Assembly (NCBI RefSeq): GCF_921294215.1
Contig: NZ_CAKLDM010000002.1
Span: 1,550,001-1,614,000, forward strand
Direction: 5' to 3'
DNA: 64,000 bases
DNA from: Vibrio marisflavi CECT 7928
GTDB lineage: Bacteria > Pseudomonadota > Gammaproteobacteria > Enterobacterales > Vibrionaceae
Part shown: in pieces, positions 28,110 to 37,484 of the stretch
Layout: each line of letters starts with the position of its first letter
Numbering within the stretch: position 1 is the stretch's first letter
Notes under the pieces: model-generated
The model's database searches: none
What the model saw: the letters and a program-made list of their open reading frames with translations, nothing else
What the model was told of the DNA's origin: nothing
Program-made: the position numbers and the translations under genes

Positions 28110-28900
28110 CTTCGTTATTAGAAGTAAAACAGCTTTCAAAAGACTTTTACTCCCGATCGGGACTATTTCGTAAAAGGGCGCAACATGCTGTTAAACCGGT
28201 TAGCTTCAACTTAGAAGCAGGGCAAACAATTGGGTTTATTGGTAAAAATGGTTCTGGAAAATCCACACTAGCAAAAATGCTTTCTGGAATGGTTAAGCCT
28301 ACATCTGGCGAGATTTTGGTGAATGGCGAACAGCTTAAACATAAAGACTATTCGACGCGGTGTAAGTTGATACGGATGATTTTCCAAGATCCAAACACTT
28401 CGCTCAATCCGCGAATCCAAATTGGTAGAATATTAGACGGGCCGCTGAAACGTAACACCAATATGACCACAGAAGCACGGATGAGTCGCATCAAGGAAAC
28501 GTTATTACGAGTCGGATTGCTGCCTGAACACGCATACTTCTATCCACAAATGCTTGCAGCAGGACAAAAACAGAGGGTGTGTCTAGCAAGAGCTTTGATT
28601 CTGCAACCATCAATAATCATTGCCGATGAAGCATTAAACGGGCTCGACATGGCAATGCGCTCACAAATCATCAACCTATTTTTAGACCTTCAGGATGAAA
28701 TGGGTGTCTCTTTTGTTTACGTGTCGCAGCATATCGGCATTATAAAGCACATAACCGACAAGGTGATGGTGATGCATGAAGGGGAAGTGGTGGAATCAGG
28801 TAACACGCTGGATGTTTTAGCTAACCCGCGTCATACCATTACACAGAGAATGGTTGAGAGTCACTTTAACCAAGCGCCATGCTTCGGTAAGAAATGTTAG
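28106..28900 (+). CDS. sapF: SapF, ABC transporter ATPase
   Basis: A 264-residue ATPase of the OppF/DppF group with Walker [11 protein letters not shown]-loop [11 protein letters not shown], and Walker [13 protein letters not shown]. The signature segment is altered to [14 protein letters not shown], and the switch His is in VSQH. The gene closes the operon. A short hairpin follows its stop. Confidence 0.9.
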   Translation: MTSLLEVKQLSKDFYSRSGLFRKRAQHAVKPVSFNLEAGQTIGFIGKNGSGKSTLAKMLSGMVKPTSGEILVNGEQLKHKDYSTRCKLIRMIFQDPNTSLNPRIQIGRILDGPLKRNTNMTTEARMSRIKETLLRVGLLPEHAYFYPQMLAAGQKQRVCLARALILQPSIIIADEALNGLDMAMRSQIINLFLDLQDEMGVSFVYVSQHIGIIKHITDKVMVMHEGEVVESGNTLDVLANPRHTITQRMVESHFNQAPCFGKKC

Positions 28901-28921
28901 GGTCTTATTGCTAGACCCTAA
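28897..28921. terminator. Hairpin between sapF and ppaC
   Basis: TTAGGGTCT and AGACCCTAA form a 9-bp stem that includes the sapF stop codon. No strong T run follows on either strand, so it is at best a modest shared terminator between these convergent genes. Confidence 0.45.
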
Positions 28922-28943
28922 CTCATTATCTAAGCAAGAAAGC

Positions 28944-29849
28944 TTATACCAACTGCTCTTGCAGCCAAGGCCAGCCTTGCTTCTTACGGCTTAACGTATT
29001 TTCCATCATCAGTAAGCCATCTTCTAGGTGAGAATCTAGTTTCGTTGACCACTCACCAGCATAGATAAGTCTGGTTTGCGCAGTAGTAATGTCTGTTAAC
29101 ATTACAGCAGCGAAAGCCAATTTATCTTCTTCACAGCGACGAACAAGATCTGCTTGTAGCGCATCAATCATACCGTCAACTTGATCTAGAGTTGCTAACT
29201 CAATTTGACCAACAACTACATCACGACCATTGAATGGATACGCTTTAAGATCTTTTTCAACTAGCTGTGGAGCCGACAGACCTTTAATGTCTGTTTTTGC
29301 AATTAGAAGCTCGCGGATAAACTTGTCTAAGTCTTCAACTTCAGCGATTTTTGCTAGCTCTTGTACCGCGTCTTTGTCTTTTTGCGTACAAGTTGGTGAT
29401 GCAAAACCAACCGTGTCAGACAAAATCGCAGACATCATTAGCAGCGCGTTTGTTTTGCTGATTTCAACTTGCTCAATTTTGTGCATGTTGAAAAGAATGG
29501 TACATGTACAACCTACAGGCCAGATCCACGCTTCAAGTGGATTCACTGTCATAACATCGCCCAAGCGGTGATGATCGACAATACCTAAGATCTCAGCTTG
29601 AGCAACATCATCAGGAGCTTGAGAAAGGTCTGTGTAATCCACCAACCAAATCTTTTCACCTGCAACTTCAGTGCGAAGTTCAGGTTGGTCAACACCAGCA
29701 GTGCTAAGAATATGCTGAGTTTCTCTATTGATTTCACCTTGGCGAACTGGCGTTGCTTCTAAGCCACGAGCTCGCAAAAAGTCACTTGCTACTAAAGCAC
29801 TACAAATGCTGTCACTATCAGGATTCTTATGCCCAACCACTAAGATCAT
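28944..29849 (-). CDS. ppaC: Manganese-dependent inorganic pyrophosphatase (family II, DHH)
   Basis: A 301-residue family II pyrophosphatase. Metal ligands appear in MILVVGHKNPDSDSICSA, the DYTD segment and the DHH motif in GIVDHHRLGD; the C-terminal DHHA2 domain ends near SRKKQGWPWL. It hydrolyses pyrophosphate in the cytoplasm and uses Mn. It is a single gene convergent with sapF. Confidence 0.95.
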   Translation of the reverse strand: MILVVGHKNPDSDSICSALVASDFLRARGLEATPVRQGEINRETQHILSTAGVDQPELRTEVAGEKIWLVDYTDLSQAPDDVAQAEILGIVDHHRLGDVMTVNPLEAWIWPVGCTCTILFNMHKIEQVEISKTNALLMMSAILSDTVGFASPTCTQKDKDAVQELAKIAEVEDLDKFIRELLIAKTDIKGLSAPQLVEKDLKAYPFNGRDVVVGQIELATLDQVDGMIDALQADLVRRCEEDKLAFAAVMLTDITTAQTRLIYAGEWSTKLDSHLEDGLLMMENTLSRKKQGWPWLQEQLV

Positions 29850-30062
29850 ACTGCTACCTACTAAATATCTTCTTTACTTACGCTGCCAAAGCCGATTTTG
29901 GCTGAATAAACATGGCAAACTGCAATACCAAACCTGCCTGAATCAAGCTATCAAACATGCTTGGTTATATTAAGGAGCCCTACTCTACCTGAAAATGTGA
30001 AATTGTCCTATTTTTACTTACTCAAATTCCAGTTGTAGCGTTCAACTCAGGGAGAAAAACGC

Positions 30063-30092
30063 AAAAAAGGAGCATCGCTGCTCCTTTTTCTT
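30063..30092 (-). terminator. Terminator of the sugar symporter gene
   Basis: AAAAAAGGAGCA and TGCTCCTTTTTC form an 11-bp stem with a CG-rich core and flanking A and T runs, so it can work in both directions. It lies about 30 bases after the symporter stop. Confidence 0.85.
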
Positions 30093-30120
30093 TAATAAAT
30101 AGAAATGACAAATATCTAAT

Positions 30121-31548
30121 CTACTTTCTACCTAACTTAGATAGTGGTACTCCCTTCATTAGGTTTTGTTCTATTTTCTCTAGACTTACGCCCTTGGTTT
30201 CAGGAATTAGAGCCATAGTGACAAAGATAAACACTAGGTTCAGCGCTGCATATAACCAGAATGTTTGAGCATTACCTAATACTTGTAGGAAAGTTAAGAA
30301 AGTCGCGCCAACAATCATGTTCGCAATCCAGTTAGTCGCTGTACTTACCGTGATACCAAAATCACGAGCTTTCAGAGGCTGAATTTCAGAGCATAGAACC
30401 CAGATAAGTGGGCCTGCACTCATTGCAAAACCGACAATGAAAATAAGTAAAACGAACGCTGCAAAATATTGTTCAACTGGCGTTGTCACACCCATATGAA
30501 GAAGAGTGCCAAGAATAGCCATTCCTGCGGCCATCACCAAGAAACCAAGTTTAAGTACAGGTTTGCGTCCCCATTTATCTACTAAGCCAATAGCAATAAA
30601 TGTCGCGAACACATTGACTAGGCCAACAATCACAGTGCCCCACATTTGCTGCTCTGTGCTTGCAAAGCCTGCGATTTTAAAGATCTTAGGCGCATAATAC
30701 ATAACAACGTTCATACCGGTGAACTGCTGCATAACTTGCAAAACAATACCTAGGTACACGGCACGGCGGCAATTGCTATTTGATTTGAATAACGACCAAC
30801 CACTTTGCTTGATTTTCAAACTTTCGCGGATCGCTTCCAGCTCTTTCTTAGCAGAAACATCACAACCACGCAGCAGTGCTAACACTTGTTTTGCTTCTAC
30901 GTGACGACCTTGAAGCGCTAGCCAACGAGGGCTTCGCGGCAACATAAGTACACCAATGAATAGAATCAACGCTGGAATTGTGATCACACCAAGCATCCAA
31001 CGCCATTGGCCTTCATAGCTAAATGCTGTGTCAGATAGAAACGCTACGACAATACCGATAGTAATCATCAGTTGATACATCGAGATTAGGCTACCGCGCA
31101 ATCTTTGTGGAGCAATTTCCGACAAGTAAAGTGGTGCAGTAAAAGACGCGACGCCAACAGCTAAACCAAGAAGAACACGGAAAACAATCAGAATTTCTGG
31201 GTTACCAGCAATCGCACAACCCAAAGAACCAACGGAGAACAAAATTGAAGCAACGATTAGACTGTACTTACGGCCGAATTTTCTTGATAACGGGCCAGAA
31301 CCAACAGCACCTACGGCAGCACCAAACATCATTGAACTAACTACCCACTCTTGGGTATGGGTCGCTAACCCAAATTCTTTGGCAATAAAAGGAAGCGCTC
31401 CTGATATAACACCAATATCTAAACCAAATAACAAACCTGCTAACGCTGCAATCATACAAGCAATAAACACATGTCGATTTAAGCCTGTATCATCTTTATC
31501 AAATGGCGATGAACCATCGGAACTTCTGTCAGTAATCACTGTTGCCAT
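30121..31548 (-). CDS. MFS sugar:H+ symporter (GalP/AraE/XylE-like)
   Basis: A 475-residue sugar porter with twelve predicted membrane segments. Family motifs are present: [14 protein letters not shown] in helix 1, [48 protein letters not shown] and [15 protein letters not shown]. These fit the galactose/arabinose/xylose group; GalP or AraE are the nearest in memory. The substrate is not decided. The long divergent spacer upstream carries a CRP-type site and LacI/GalR-type operators, which fits catabolite-controlled sugar uptake. Confidence 0.85.
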   Translation of the reverse strand: MATVITDRSSDGSSPFDKDDTGLNRHVFIACMIAALAGLLFGLDIGVISGALPFIAKEFGLATHTQEWVVSSMMFGAAVGAVGSGPLSRKFGRKYSLIVASILFSVGSLGCAIAGNPEILIVFRVLLGLAVGVASFTAPLYLSEIAPQRLRGSLISMYQLMITIGIVVAFLSDTAFSYEGQWRWMLGVITIPALILFIGVLMLPRSPRWLALQGRHVEAKQVLALLRGCDVSAKKELEAIRESLKIKQSGWSLFKSNSNCRRAVYLGIVLQVMQQFTGMNVVMYYAPKIFKIAGFASTEQQMWGTVIVGLVNVFATFIAIGLVDKWGRKPVLKLGFLVMAAGMAILGTLLHMGVTTPVEQYFAAFVLLIFIVGFAMSAGPLIWVLCSEIQPLKARDFGITVSTATNWIANMIVGATFLTFLQVLGNAQTFWLYAALNLVFIFVTMALIPETKGVSLEKIEQNLMKGVPLSKLGRK

Positions 31549-31863
31549 AGTAGAGTCTCTTTTATATTTATTTTTTAGGCTCTAGCGGCAGCGCAAAGTT
31601 TCTAATTGTTAGTGTGTGCTGGCACATTCAAATGCCCATCACTCTTTGACGCCGTTACTAAAACCAGTTTGCAATATGAATAATGATTTAACGCAGCTTC
31701 AATACGTGAATAGACGAGGCCATCTATGTGCACCATAAAGCCTAAAGCAAGAACCTATCCATATACTAAAAAGCGATTCCTTGACCTATATAGCTAACCG
31801 ATCTCCAGCTCCAATTCGATGGAATTCTGACTTATCCTTTTCCCTAATCAGTTACAGCGCAAA

Positions 31864-31877
31864 TGGTAACGATTACA
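31864..31877. promoter_or_regulatory. Imperfect LacI/GalR-type operator
   Basis: TGGTAACGATTACA is centred on CG and resembles the TGTAAA-CG-TTTACA operator, with three mismatches. It lies 13 bases from the CRP-type site, as expected in a sugar-control region. Confidence 0.4.
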
Positions 31878-31889
31878 CACAAAGTTTTT

Positions 31890-31905
31890 GGTGATAGCGA
31901 TCACA
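31890..31905. promoter_or_regulatory. CRP-type binding site
   Basis: GGTGA-TAGCGA-TCACA matches the TGTGA-N6-TCACA consensus at nine of ten core bases. It lies 342 bases upstream of the sugar symporter start, far for direct activation unless the 5' leader is long. Confidence 0.55.
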
Positions 31906-32191
31906 TACGCAAGCAAAACACGATAGAGTTTTATTCTGATTAATACCATTTACCAGCATTTAATATCATTCAATGGCATTGGGTACCTATTTAGGGTCCA
32001 TTGACAACATGCTTGTTTTGCATTTCTTACGTCTATATCGTTGCGAATAAGTGTCCAAATGTAGAAAAAGACCAAGCTAGCGTTTAAAAAGCTATTTCGA
32101 TGCATTTTGCTTAGTAAATTTAAGAGTACATAAAAGTTGTCTAAACGCTTCTGCTCTCATAACGTTCTGGGTGGCAATCTAGCCAGCAACA

Positions 32192-32207
32192 TTGTAAACG
32201 TTTACAA
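32192..32207. promoter_or_regulatory. Perfect LacI/GalR-type operator palindrome
   Basis: TTGTAAACGTTTACAA is a perfect 16-bp palindrome with a central CG, the form bound by LacI-family regulators such as GalR or PurR. It lies 201 bases upstream of the lipase start and 644 bases upstream of the symporter. No regulator gene of this family is in the window. Confidence 0.6.
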
Positions 32208-32407
32208 GTCCAAGTAACAAAACTCGACACTCGGGTTTAATCCATTCACCTAATCATTTCATATTGCTGTGCAATGAGATCTCATGCGCAATAACTATCC
32301 AGTACTAGCACGCAGTTTTAGCTATTCCTCAACCAATGTGTTTATCTGCTTTGTGGCTATTCAAGGAACCTCAAAAAATAAACGGAAACCGATAAGAGGA
32401 TACATTG

Positions 32408-33496
32408 ATGAACAAACAACTAATACTAGGTGGCTTACTCTCTCTTGGCGTAAGCATGACAAGTCATGCCGAAACTGGTTTATATAATGATAATGGCGAG
32501 CACTCTCAATATCGTCATTTAATCGTATTTGGCGATAGCCTTTCTGATCAAGGCGTTCAGAACCAAAACCCTGTTAACTTAGAAGAAATAAAAGAAGCAA
32601 CCTACTCTACTCCAGGCTCTAAAATGTGGCCTGAATACGTAGCAACTGCGTTGAGAACACGAATCACATATAACAACACAGCTTTTCTCGGCCAAGATGA
32701 CAATTCCTACGTTAAAGTGATACCTGGAGGCCGTAACTTTGCATCCGGCGGAGCTACAACACAAGGGCAAGGAATCACTCTTTCCTGTGTATCCGATGAA
32801 AGTGAAACCTGCTACAACCCACCATCAGTAGAACAACAAGTTGATACTTACTTAGCTTCCTTATCCGGGCGACTTGATAGAGGACACAACTTATATGCAT
32901 TTTGGGCTGGGGCGAACAATGTTTTCATCACCTTGGAAGCAATGCTAGAACAAACTGCAACCCCTGAAGATGTAGTGGCTTCTGCGGTTACTGCAGCAAC
33001 TCAAGAAGCGAATATCATCAACAATTTAAACCATCACTTCCTAAGTAAAAATAATAATGGTGCGGACTTTTTAGTTTTTAACATGCCAGATCTTGGTAGT
33101 ACCCCACTTGGTCAGCAGTCTGCTGAGCTATCGGCATTACTCAGCACCGCCTCTCAAGCATACAATGCAACCTTGTATAGCCTGCTGCAAAACGAAGGGA
33201 TCAAAGCATACTATATTGATGTAAATAGCTTAGTTGATGCAGGAATCAATAACCCAGCGCACACCATTGATGTCAATGGCAGAACAATCAAGTTTGATAA
33301 TGTCACAACTCCAGCATGTGGAGCCAACTCAAAAGCATTGACTTGTATTCCCGATCAATCGCACGCAAACTATTTATTTGAAGATGACATTCACCCTACT
33401 GGGCTTGGGCAATACGTTATTGGAATGACCGCTGCAAACTGTGTGACAAAAGGGAGTGAATCAACACAACCTTATTGTGAATTAATTAATCACTAA
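32408..33496 (+). CDS. Secreted GDSL-type lipase/esterase (haemolysin-like)
   Basis: A 362-residue exported SGNH hydrolase. A signal peptide ends near SHAET. The four family blocks are present: GDSLSD with the nucleophile Ser, GGRNFASGGA with the oxyanion Gly, GANN with the oxyanion Asn, and DDIHPT with the catalytic Asp and His. Related Vibrio proteins are thermolabile haemolysins and phospholipases, but those are usually longer; this one lacks their N-terminal extension. GAGG upstream supports the ATG rather than the preceding in-frame TTG. Four Cys in the mature part may form disulfides. Confidence 0.85.
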   Translation: MNKQLILGGLLSLGVSMTSHAETGLYNDNGEHSQYRHLIVFGDSLSDQGVQNQNPVNLEEIKEATYSTPGSKMWPEYVATALRTRITYNNTAFLGQDDNSYVKVIPGGRNFASGGATTQGQGITLSCVSDESETCYNPPSVEQQVDTYLASLSGRLDRGHNLYAFWAGANNVFITLEAMLEQTATPEDVVASAVTAATQEANIINNLNHHFLSKNNNGADFLVFNMPDLGSTPLGQQSAELSALLSTASQAYNATLYSLLQNEGIKAYYIDVNSLVDAGINNPAHTIDVNGRTIKFDNVTTPACGANSKALTCIPDQSHANYLFEDDIHPTGLGQYVIGMTAANCVTKGSESTQPYCELINH

Positions 33497-33518
33497 TCTA
33501 TCCATCATGTTCTACAAC

Positions 33519-33545
33519 GGTGCTTTCCAAATGATAGAAAGCACC
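33519..33545 (+). terminator. Hairpin after the GDSL lipase gene
   Basis: GGTGCTTTC (33519-33527) and GAAAGCACC (33537-33545) form a perfect 9-bp stem 22 bases after the lipase stop. The following T run is short. Confidence 0.55.
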
Positions 33546-33691
33546 TACCTTTCAAATATAACGCCTTTACAAAACCTGTATTTAAACATAGCGGTACTAG
33601 CCTATTTTACCGTAAAGTAAATCATGCAAATCCCAAATCGAGAGTTTGTAGTCTCGCGGCTCAAAATAGGCCAATACTGCTGGAGTAAACA

Positions 33692-34483
33692 TTGAACGGA
33701 ATGATAGATATCACGTGGTGGCAACTGGTACTTGTTGCTACTACTTTGTTGATCCCAATAGCAATAAGCAACCAGCTCAAGTTAATGCTCAATAAAGACA
33801 TTATGATAAGCGTAATTCGAATGAGCCTACAACTGATATTGGTCGGGCTATATTTGGAGTATTTATTTAGGGTAAATAGTTTCTTTGTAAATGCTGGCTG
33901 GCTTTTGATAATGATACTTGTCGGCTCAAGCTCTATCATTGGCAAAAGCCAACTACCAAAAGCAAAGTTGTTTTTGCCTGTTTCACTAGGTTTATTCGTT
34001 GCTCTATTACCGATGCTTGCTCTAATATGCACGGCTGTCGTGAGACCACTTCCATTCTATAGCGCGCAATACGTGATTCCTTTGGCCGGGATGTTGTTAG
34101 GCAATAGCTTGAGTGGCAACATCGTAGCTTTACAAAATTTATTTACTTCTTTGGAAGAAAGAAAGCCTGAGTACGAAGCGGCCATCTCACTTGGCGCTTC
34201 AACTAGCTATGCTACACGCCCTTTTATACAAGCAGCGTTACAAAAATCTCTTGCACCTATTTTGGCATCAATGACCACAACAGGACTCGTCACCCTGCCG
34301 GGAATGATGACAGGGCAAATCTTAAGTGGCGCTAGCCCAATGTTGGCAATCAAATATCAACTAATGATTATGATAGCCATCTTTGTCACCATGTCTGTTT
34401 CGATTACACTGTCACTCAAGCTCACAGTACTTAGAACTATCCATAAAGGTGGCAAAGTAACGGTGAGATTTAAAATACCTTAA
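33692..34483 (+). CDS. fetB: FetB-like (UPF0014) membrane permease without its ATPase
   Basis: About 263 residues with seven or so membrane segments, matching the FetB/YbbM family: IRMSLQLILVGLYLEYLF early, VIPLAGMLLGNSLSG in the middle and TTGLVTLPGMMTGQILSGA followed by AIKYQLM late. FetB works with the ATPase FetA in metal (iron) export in E. coli. No fetA gene lies on either side. The ribosome site GGAG is six bases before a TTG at 33692 but fifteen bases before the first ATG, so a TTG start is likely. A 23-codon ORF just upstream (33624-33695) overlaps this start by four bases. Confidence 0.75.
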   Translation: MNGMIDITWWQLVLVATTLLIPIAISNQLKLMLNKDIMISVIRMSLQLILVGLYLEYLFRVNSFFVNAGWLLIMILVGSSSIIGKSQLPKAKLFLPVSLGLFVALLPMLALICTAVVRPLPFYSAQYVIPLAGMLLGNSLSGNIVALQNLFTSLEERKPEYEAAISLGASTSYATRPFIQAALQKSLAPILASMTTTGLVTLPGMMTGQILSGASPMLAIKYQLMIMIAIFVTMSVSITLSLKLTVLRTIHKGGKVTVRFKIP

Positions 34484-34859
34484 GAGCAGCTAAGTAGTTA
34501 GGCGCTTCGCTACAACAATTCTTCCTTGTGCATAAACATGATGGTAGTTTGGATAAAGGACAGCAACTAATACCCACAACTTACTCACACCTTAATCACT
34601 AAATTTGGACAAAATTAATCCATATTGTTTTATTTATAGTTATATCATTTAAAACAGCTGCGCCATACTGTGAAAATTACAAAACCAAATAATTACACGC
34701 CCCTATAACCAAAAGCACCAAGCCAAGTAACTACCTGTATAATTTGAACTTATTATCATTTTTAGCATAATTCCATTTGGATCTTTAGATATGTAAAACA
34801 GTTATACAAAAAGTGACAGAGGAGTTTGACAATGACTTTTCTTTAGTTTTCCCACTAGT

Positions 34860-34882
34860 TTGTCCACAGAAAATGTGGATAA
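34860..34882. promoter_or_regulatory. Pair of inverted DnaA-box-like 9-mers
   Basis: TTGTCCACA (34860-34868) faces TGTGGATAA (34874-34882). The second is a perfect consensus DnaA box in reverse; the first differs by one base. The pair is separated by five bases. A function in binding DnaA is inferred only from the motif. Confidence 0.4.
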
Positions 34883-34924
34883 CGTTTCAAGGCTGTCATT
34901 TTTGTTTCCACCAAAGGTGATCTA

Positions 34925-34941
34925 AGTAGTATTGAACTACT
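34925..34941. repeat. Short inverted repeat
   Basis: AGTAGT (34925-34930) and ACTACT (34936-34941) form a perfect 6-bp dyad with a five-base centre. Its right arm overlaps the left arm of the larger dyad at 34939. Confidence 0.5.
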
Positions 34942-34980
34942 ATTTTGGTGCAAAATTGGAACATTTCACACCAAAATAGT
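34939..34980. repeat. 12-bp perfect inverted repeat
   Basis: ACTATTTTGGTG (34939-34950) and CACCAAAATAGT (34969-34980) are perfect complements, 18 bases apart. No T run follows, so it is unlikely to be a simple terminator; it could be a protein-binding site or an RNA hairpin. Confidence 0.6.
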
Positions 34981-35062
34981 GAGCGGATTTTTGTGTTGAT
35001 AAAACTTTATACCCAACTGTCTCAAACAATACACATGTCTGACATTGAGCAAAGGTCGCGTG

Positions 35063-36367
35063 TTAGTGAACGGCGATCTTCTTAGCCGGTTCTATTGGAC
35101 CTAACGCGATTGGGTCTGAAGGTTTTGAGCTCCATTCATACCAACCGCCATCATAGACGCTAATATTTTTCCACCCCATCACATACGCATAGAAAAATGC
35201 TTCTGATGCTCGCCATCCTGTTCCGCAATAGAAAGCTACAGTTTGGTCAGAGAGAATATTCCACTGATTCCAGTTTCGAGCGATGATATTCGGGCTTATC
35301 ATAGTACCGTCTGGGTTATGGAAATCTTGCAGATGACTTGCATCAGTTCCGGCATGTCCCCACCTAGCACCTTTAATTCTTCCTTTAGGCTTTATGTAGC
35401 TATAACCGCTCGTCTTACCAATATACTCTGGCCAGCTTCGAATACTAACCAATGAGCTATGGTCTCGATCAGCGAGCAGCTTTTTAGCTTGCGTTAACCC
35501 GATGATATATTCTGGATGCTGAGGAATCGTCACACCAAACGGCTTTGATTTGGCATGATTAGTGGTTAGAGATTCAAACGGATATTTTGCTTTTTCCCAA
35601 GCTTGCCAACCTCCATTAATAAGGCGTACATCTTTAACACCTGCGTACATCATGATGTTCGCTGCCCGTGCTGCTGCTGACATATTTCTGCCATACAGCA
35701 ATACGGTGGTATTGTGAGATATTCCAAGTTTTTCAAACTCAGCTTTCAGCTTTTCGTCGGAAACTTTGTTCCACAAAGGCTTGGATTCGATGTTATTAGT
35801 ATCTAGATATAAGGCGTGAGGTATGTGTGATGTGAGATACCAAGTCGCTTCACCCCATGCAACTTCTACAATCTTGTAGTCTTGACTCGGTGGATTCGCA
35901 ACATCCTTACCCTGTAACAGTTTTTCAACCCACCAAACGGGTACAAGATGACGGTAGTTTGGAAAAGACACCAGCTGTCCAGAGTAGTCATTGATAGATT
36001 GATTTATTGTATGTACATCAGAGAAATGCTGCTGTTTAAGGCGGGCTCTCAACTCTTTTTCTTGGTCGGCATAGCAATACAGATAAGTAGGCAAATTCGC
36101 TGTCAATGCATGCGTTCTCAGCACGTTGCCAAACTGCTCATCATTGAGTGAAGAAAGCCAATTAGAATCGATATTAACGGCGTGAGGAAAATGGCCGCCC
36201 CTTGAATACATTTTGTCCGACCAGCCGTTAAATACATTGCTGTCTCGACAATCTATAACCTGATATGAATCAGGGTTTATCTTTGTTAGTTGGTCAAATG
36301 TCATTGCTGAAGAACTACTCACCACAAATAGTGTAAACAGTCCGCAAACTGCGGAGATAAGTTTCAT
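35063..36367 (-). CDS. ynjE: YnjE, exported thiosulfate sulfurtransferase with rhodanese repeats
   Basis: A 434-residue exported protein with a signal peptide ending near SSSAMTF. It has three rhodanese-like modules; the active one is the last, with the catalytic loop FYCGTGWRASEAFFYAYVMG, then VYDGGWYEWSS, nearly as in E. coli YnjE. YnjE binds persulfide sulfur and is a periplasmic rhodanese of uncertain physiological role. In E. coli it is inside the ynj operon; here it is alone, about 29 kb from ynjBCDF and downstream of the hyp operon on the same strand. Confidence 0.88.
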   Translation of the reverse strand: MKLISAVCGLFTLFVVSSSSAMTFDQLTKINPDSYQVIDCRDSNVFNGWSDKMYSRGGHFPHAVNIDSNWLSSLNDEQFGNVLRTHALTANLPTYLYCYADQEKELRARLKQQHFSDVHTINQSINDYSGQLVSFPNYRHLVPVWWVEKLLQGKDVANPPSQDYKIVEVAWGEATWYLTSHIPHALYLDTNNIESKPLWNKVSDEKLKAEFEKLGISHNTTVLLYGRNMSAAARAANIMMYAGVKDVRLINGGWQAWEKAKYPFESLTTNHAKSKPFGVTIPQHPEYIIGLTQAKKLLADRDHSSLVSIRSWPEYIGKTSGYSYIKPKGRIKGARWGHAGTDASHLQDFHNPDGTMISPNIIARNWNQWNILSDQTVAFYCGTGWRASEAFFYAYVMGWKNISVYDGGWYEWSSKPSDPIALGPIEPAKKIAVH

Positions 36368-36413
36368 AATTTACCTATAAACAATTGTATTTAATCACAA
36401 TAATCCCCAAAGC

Positions 36414-36440
36414 AGCCCTTCTTGTTTTATAAGAAAGGCT
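36414..36440 (-). terminator. Possible terminator of the hyp operon
   Basis: AGCCCTTCTT (36414-36423) and AAGAAAGGCT (36431-36440) pair at nine of ten positions, 36 bases after the hypB stop. The T tract is poor, so the assignment is tentative. Confidence 0.4.
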
Positions 36441-36475
36441 ACATATTAAATATAAAAACGACTCTAAATTGATGG

Positions 36476-37483
36476 CTAACTATTACTACTCAAAGCACCT
36501 AGCTGCTGCTGAATCCAGCTTTCCCAAGCGTCTAAACCCTCGCCTGTGCGCGCTGAAACTTTGATAACCTTAATGTTGGGATTAACCAGTTTTGCATTAG
36601 CTATACAAGCATCGATATCGAAGTCGACATAATCCAGCAAATCGATCTTATTAATTAGCATGAGATCAGAAGCTGCGAACATATTTGGGTACTTCAAAGG
36701 CTTTTCTTCACCTTCAGTAACCGACAAAATTGCTACTTTACAGTGCTCGCCCAAATCGAAGCTTGCTGGGCAAACCAAGTTACCTACATTCTCGATAAAC
36801 AAGACACCATGCTTGTCGACTTCAAGCTGATGGTATGCTTTGTGAATCATATCGGCATCTAAGTGGCAACCTTTGCCAGTGTTAATTTGGATGGCAGGCA
36901 CTGACGTCGCGCGAATGCGTTCCGCGTCATTACTCGTTTGTTGGTCGCCTTCAATAACAGCGCAAGAATACTGCTGCTTGATGCGATTTAGCGTTTCAGT
37001 CAACAGAGTGGTTTTGCCAGAACCCGGACTAGAAACGAGATTAAGAACTAGCTGTTCATTCGCTACAAAATGCTCGCGATTGTGTTGCGCGATATGATTG
37101 TTCTTTCCTAGGATATCTTGCTCTAAGCTAATCAGTTGTCGTTGAGAAACACCAGAAACGTGCACTTGAGCCTCACCTTTACCATAGTGAAGGTCGCCAT
37201 TTTCAAGCCTTTCAGGTTGGTGCGTACCTTCGCTAGAAGCAGGTTTCGGATGGTGGTGTGTTTGAGCCTCAGCAGCTGAACCATGATAATGCACATGATG
37301 ATGAACATCACCGGTATGGTGATAATGATGATGAATCACGACAGGCTGAGTATGGTCGTGCGAATGAGAATGTTCACCGTGAGAATGGTGCCCATGGGAG
37401 TGATGGTCATGAGAATGATCATGACTATGGTCGTGCGAGTGTCCTTCTACGTGGCTATCGCCACATCCACAAACATTACACAT
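36476..37483 (-). CDS. hypB: HypB, hydrogenase nickel-insertion GTPase
   Basis: A 335-residue G3E GTPase. It starts MCNVCGCG, the N-terminal CxxCGC nickel site, followed by a very His-rich segment of about 30 His in the first 80 or so residues (HDHSHDHSHDHHSHGHHSHG and more). The GTPase domain has P-loop SSPGSGKTTLL, EGDQQTSNDAERI, and NKID. HypB with HypA delivers nickel to the hydrogenase precursor. The His tract suggests metal storage as well. It is the last gene of hypFCDEAB. Confidence 0.95.
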   Translation of the reverse strand: MCNVCGCGDSHVEGHSHDHSHDHSHDHHSHGHHSHGEHSHSHDHTQPVVIHHHYHHTGDVHHHVHYHGSAAEAQTHHHPKPASSEGTHQPERLENGDLHYGKGEAQVHVSGVSQRQLISLEQDILGKNNHIAQHNREHFVANEQLVLNLVSSPGSGKTTLLTETLNRIKQQYSCAVIEGDQQTSNDAERIRATSVPAIQINTGKGCHLDADMIHKAYHQLEVDKHGVLFIENVGNLVCPASFDLGEHCKVAILSVTEGEEKPLKYPNMFAASDLMLINKIDLLDYVDFDIDACIANAKLVNPNIKVIKVSARTGEGLDAWESWIQQQLGALSSNS

Positions 37484-37484
37484 A

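Larger units (their letters stand above)
31549..32407. other. Long divergent regulatory spacer
   Basis: About 860 bases between the divergent sugar symporter and GDSL lipase genes. It contains the CRP-type and LacI-family-type sites listed separately. I see no convincing protein gene or known RNA in the rest. Confidence 0.5.
34484..35062. other. Dyad-rich spacer between convergent fetB and ynjE
   Basis: About 580 A+T-rich bases with no protein gene. It carries inverted DnaA-box-like 9-mers and two further inverted repeats, listed separately. I see no recognised RNA. Confidence 0.5.

Noticed and set aside
27114..28900. SapD and SapF as decayed ATPases because their signature motifs depart from LSGGQ
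   Set aside because: Degenerate signatures are normal in the Sap family, and Walker A and B are intact in both.
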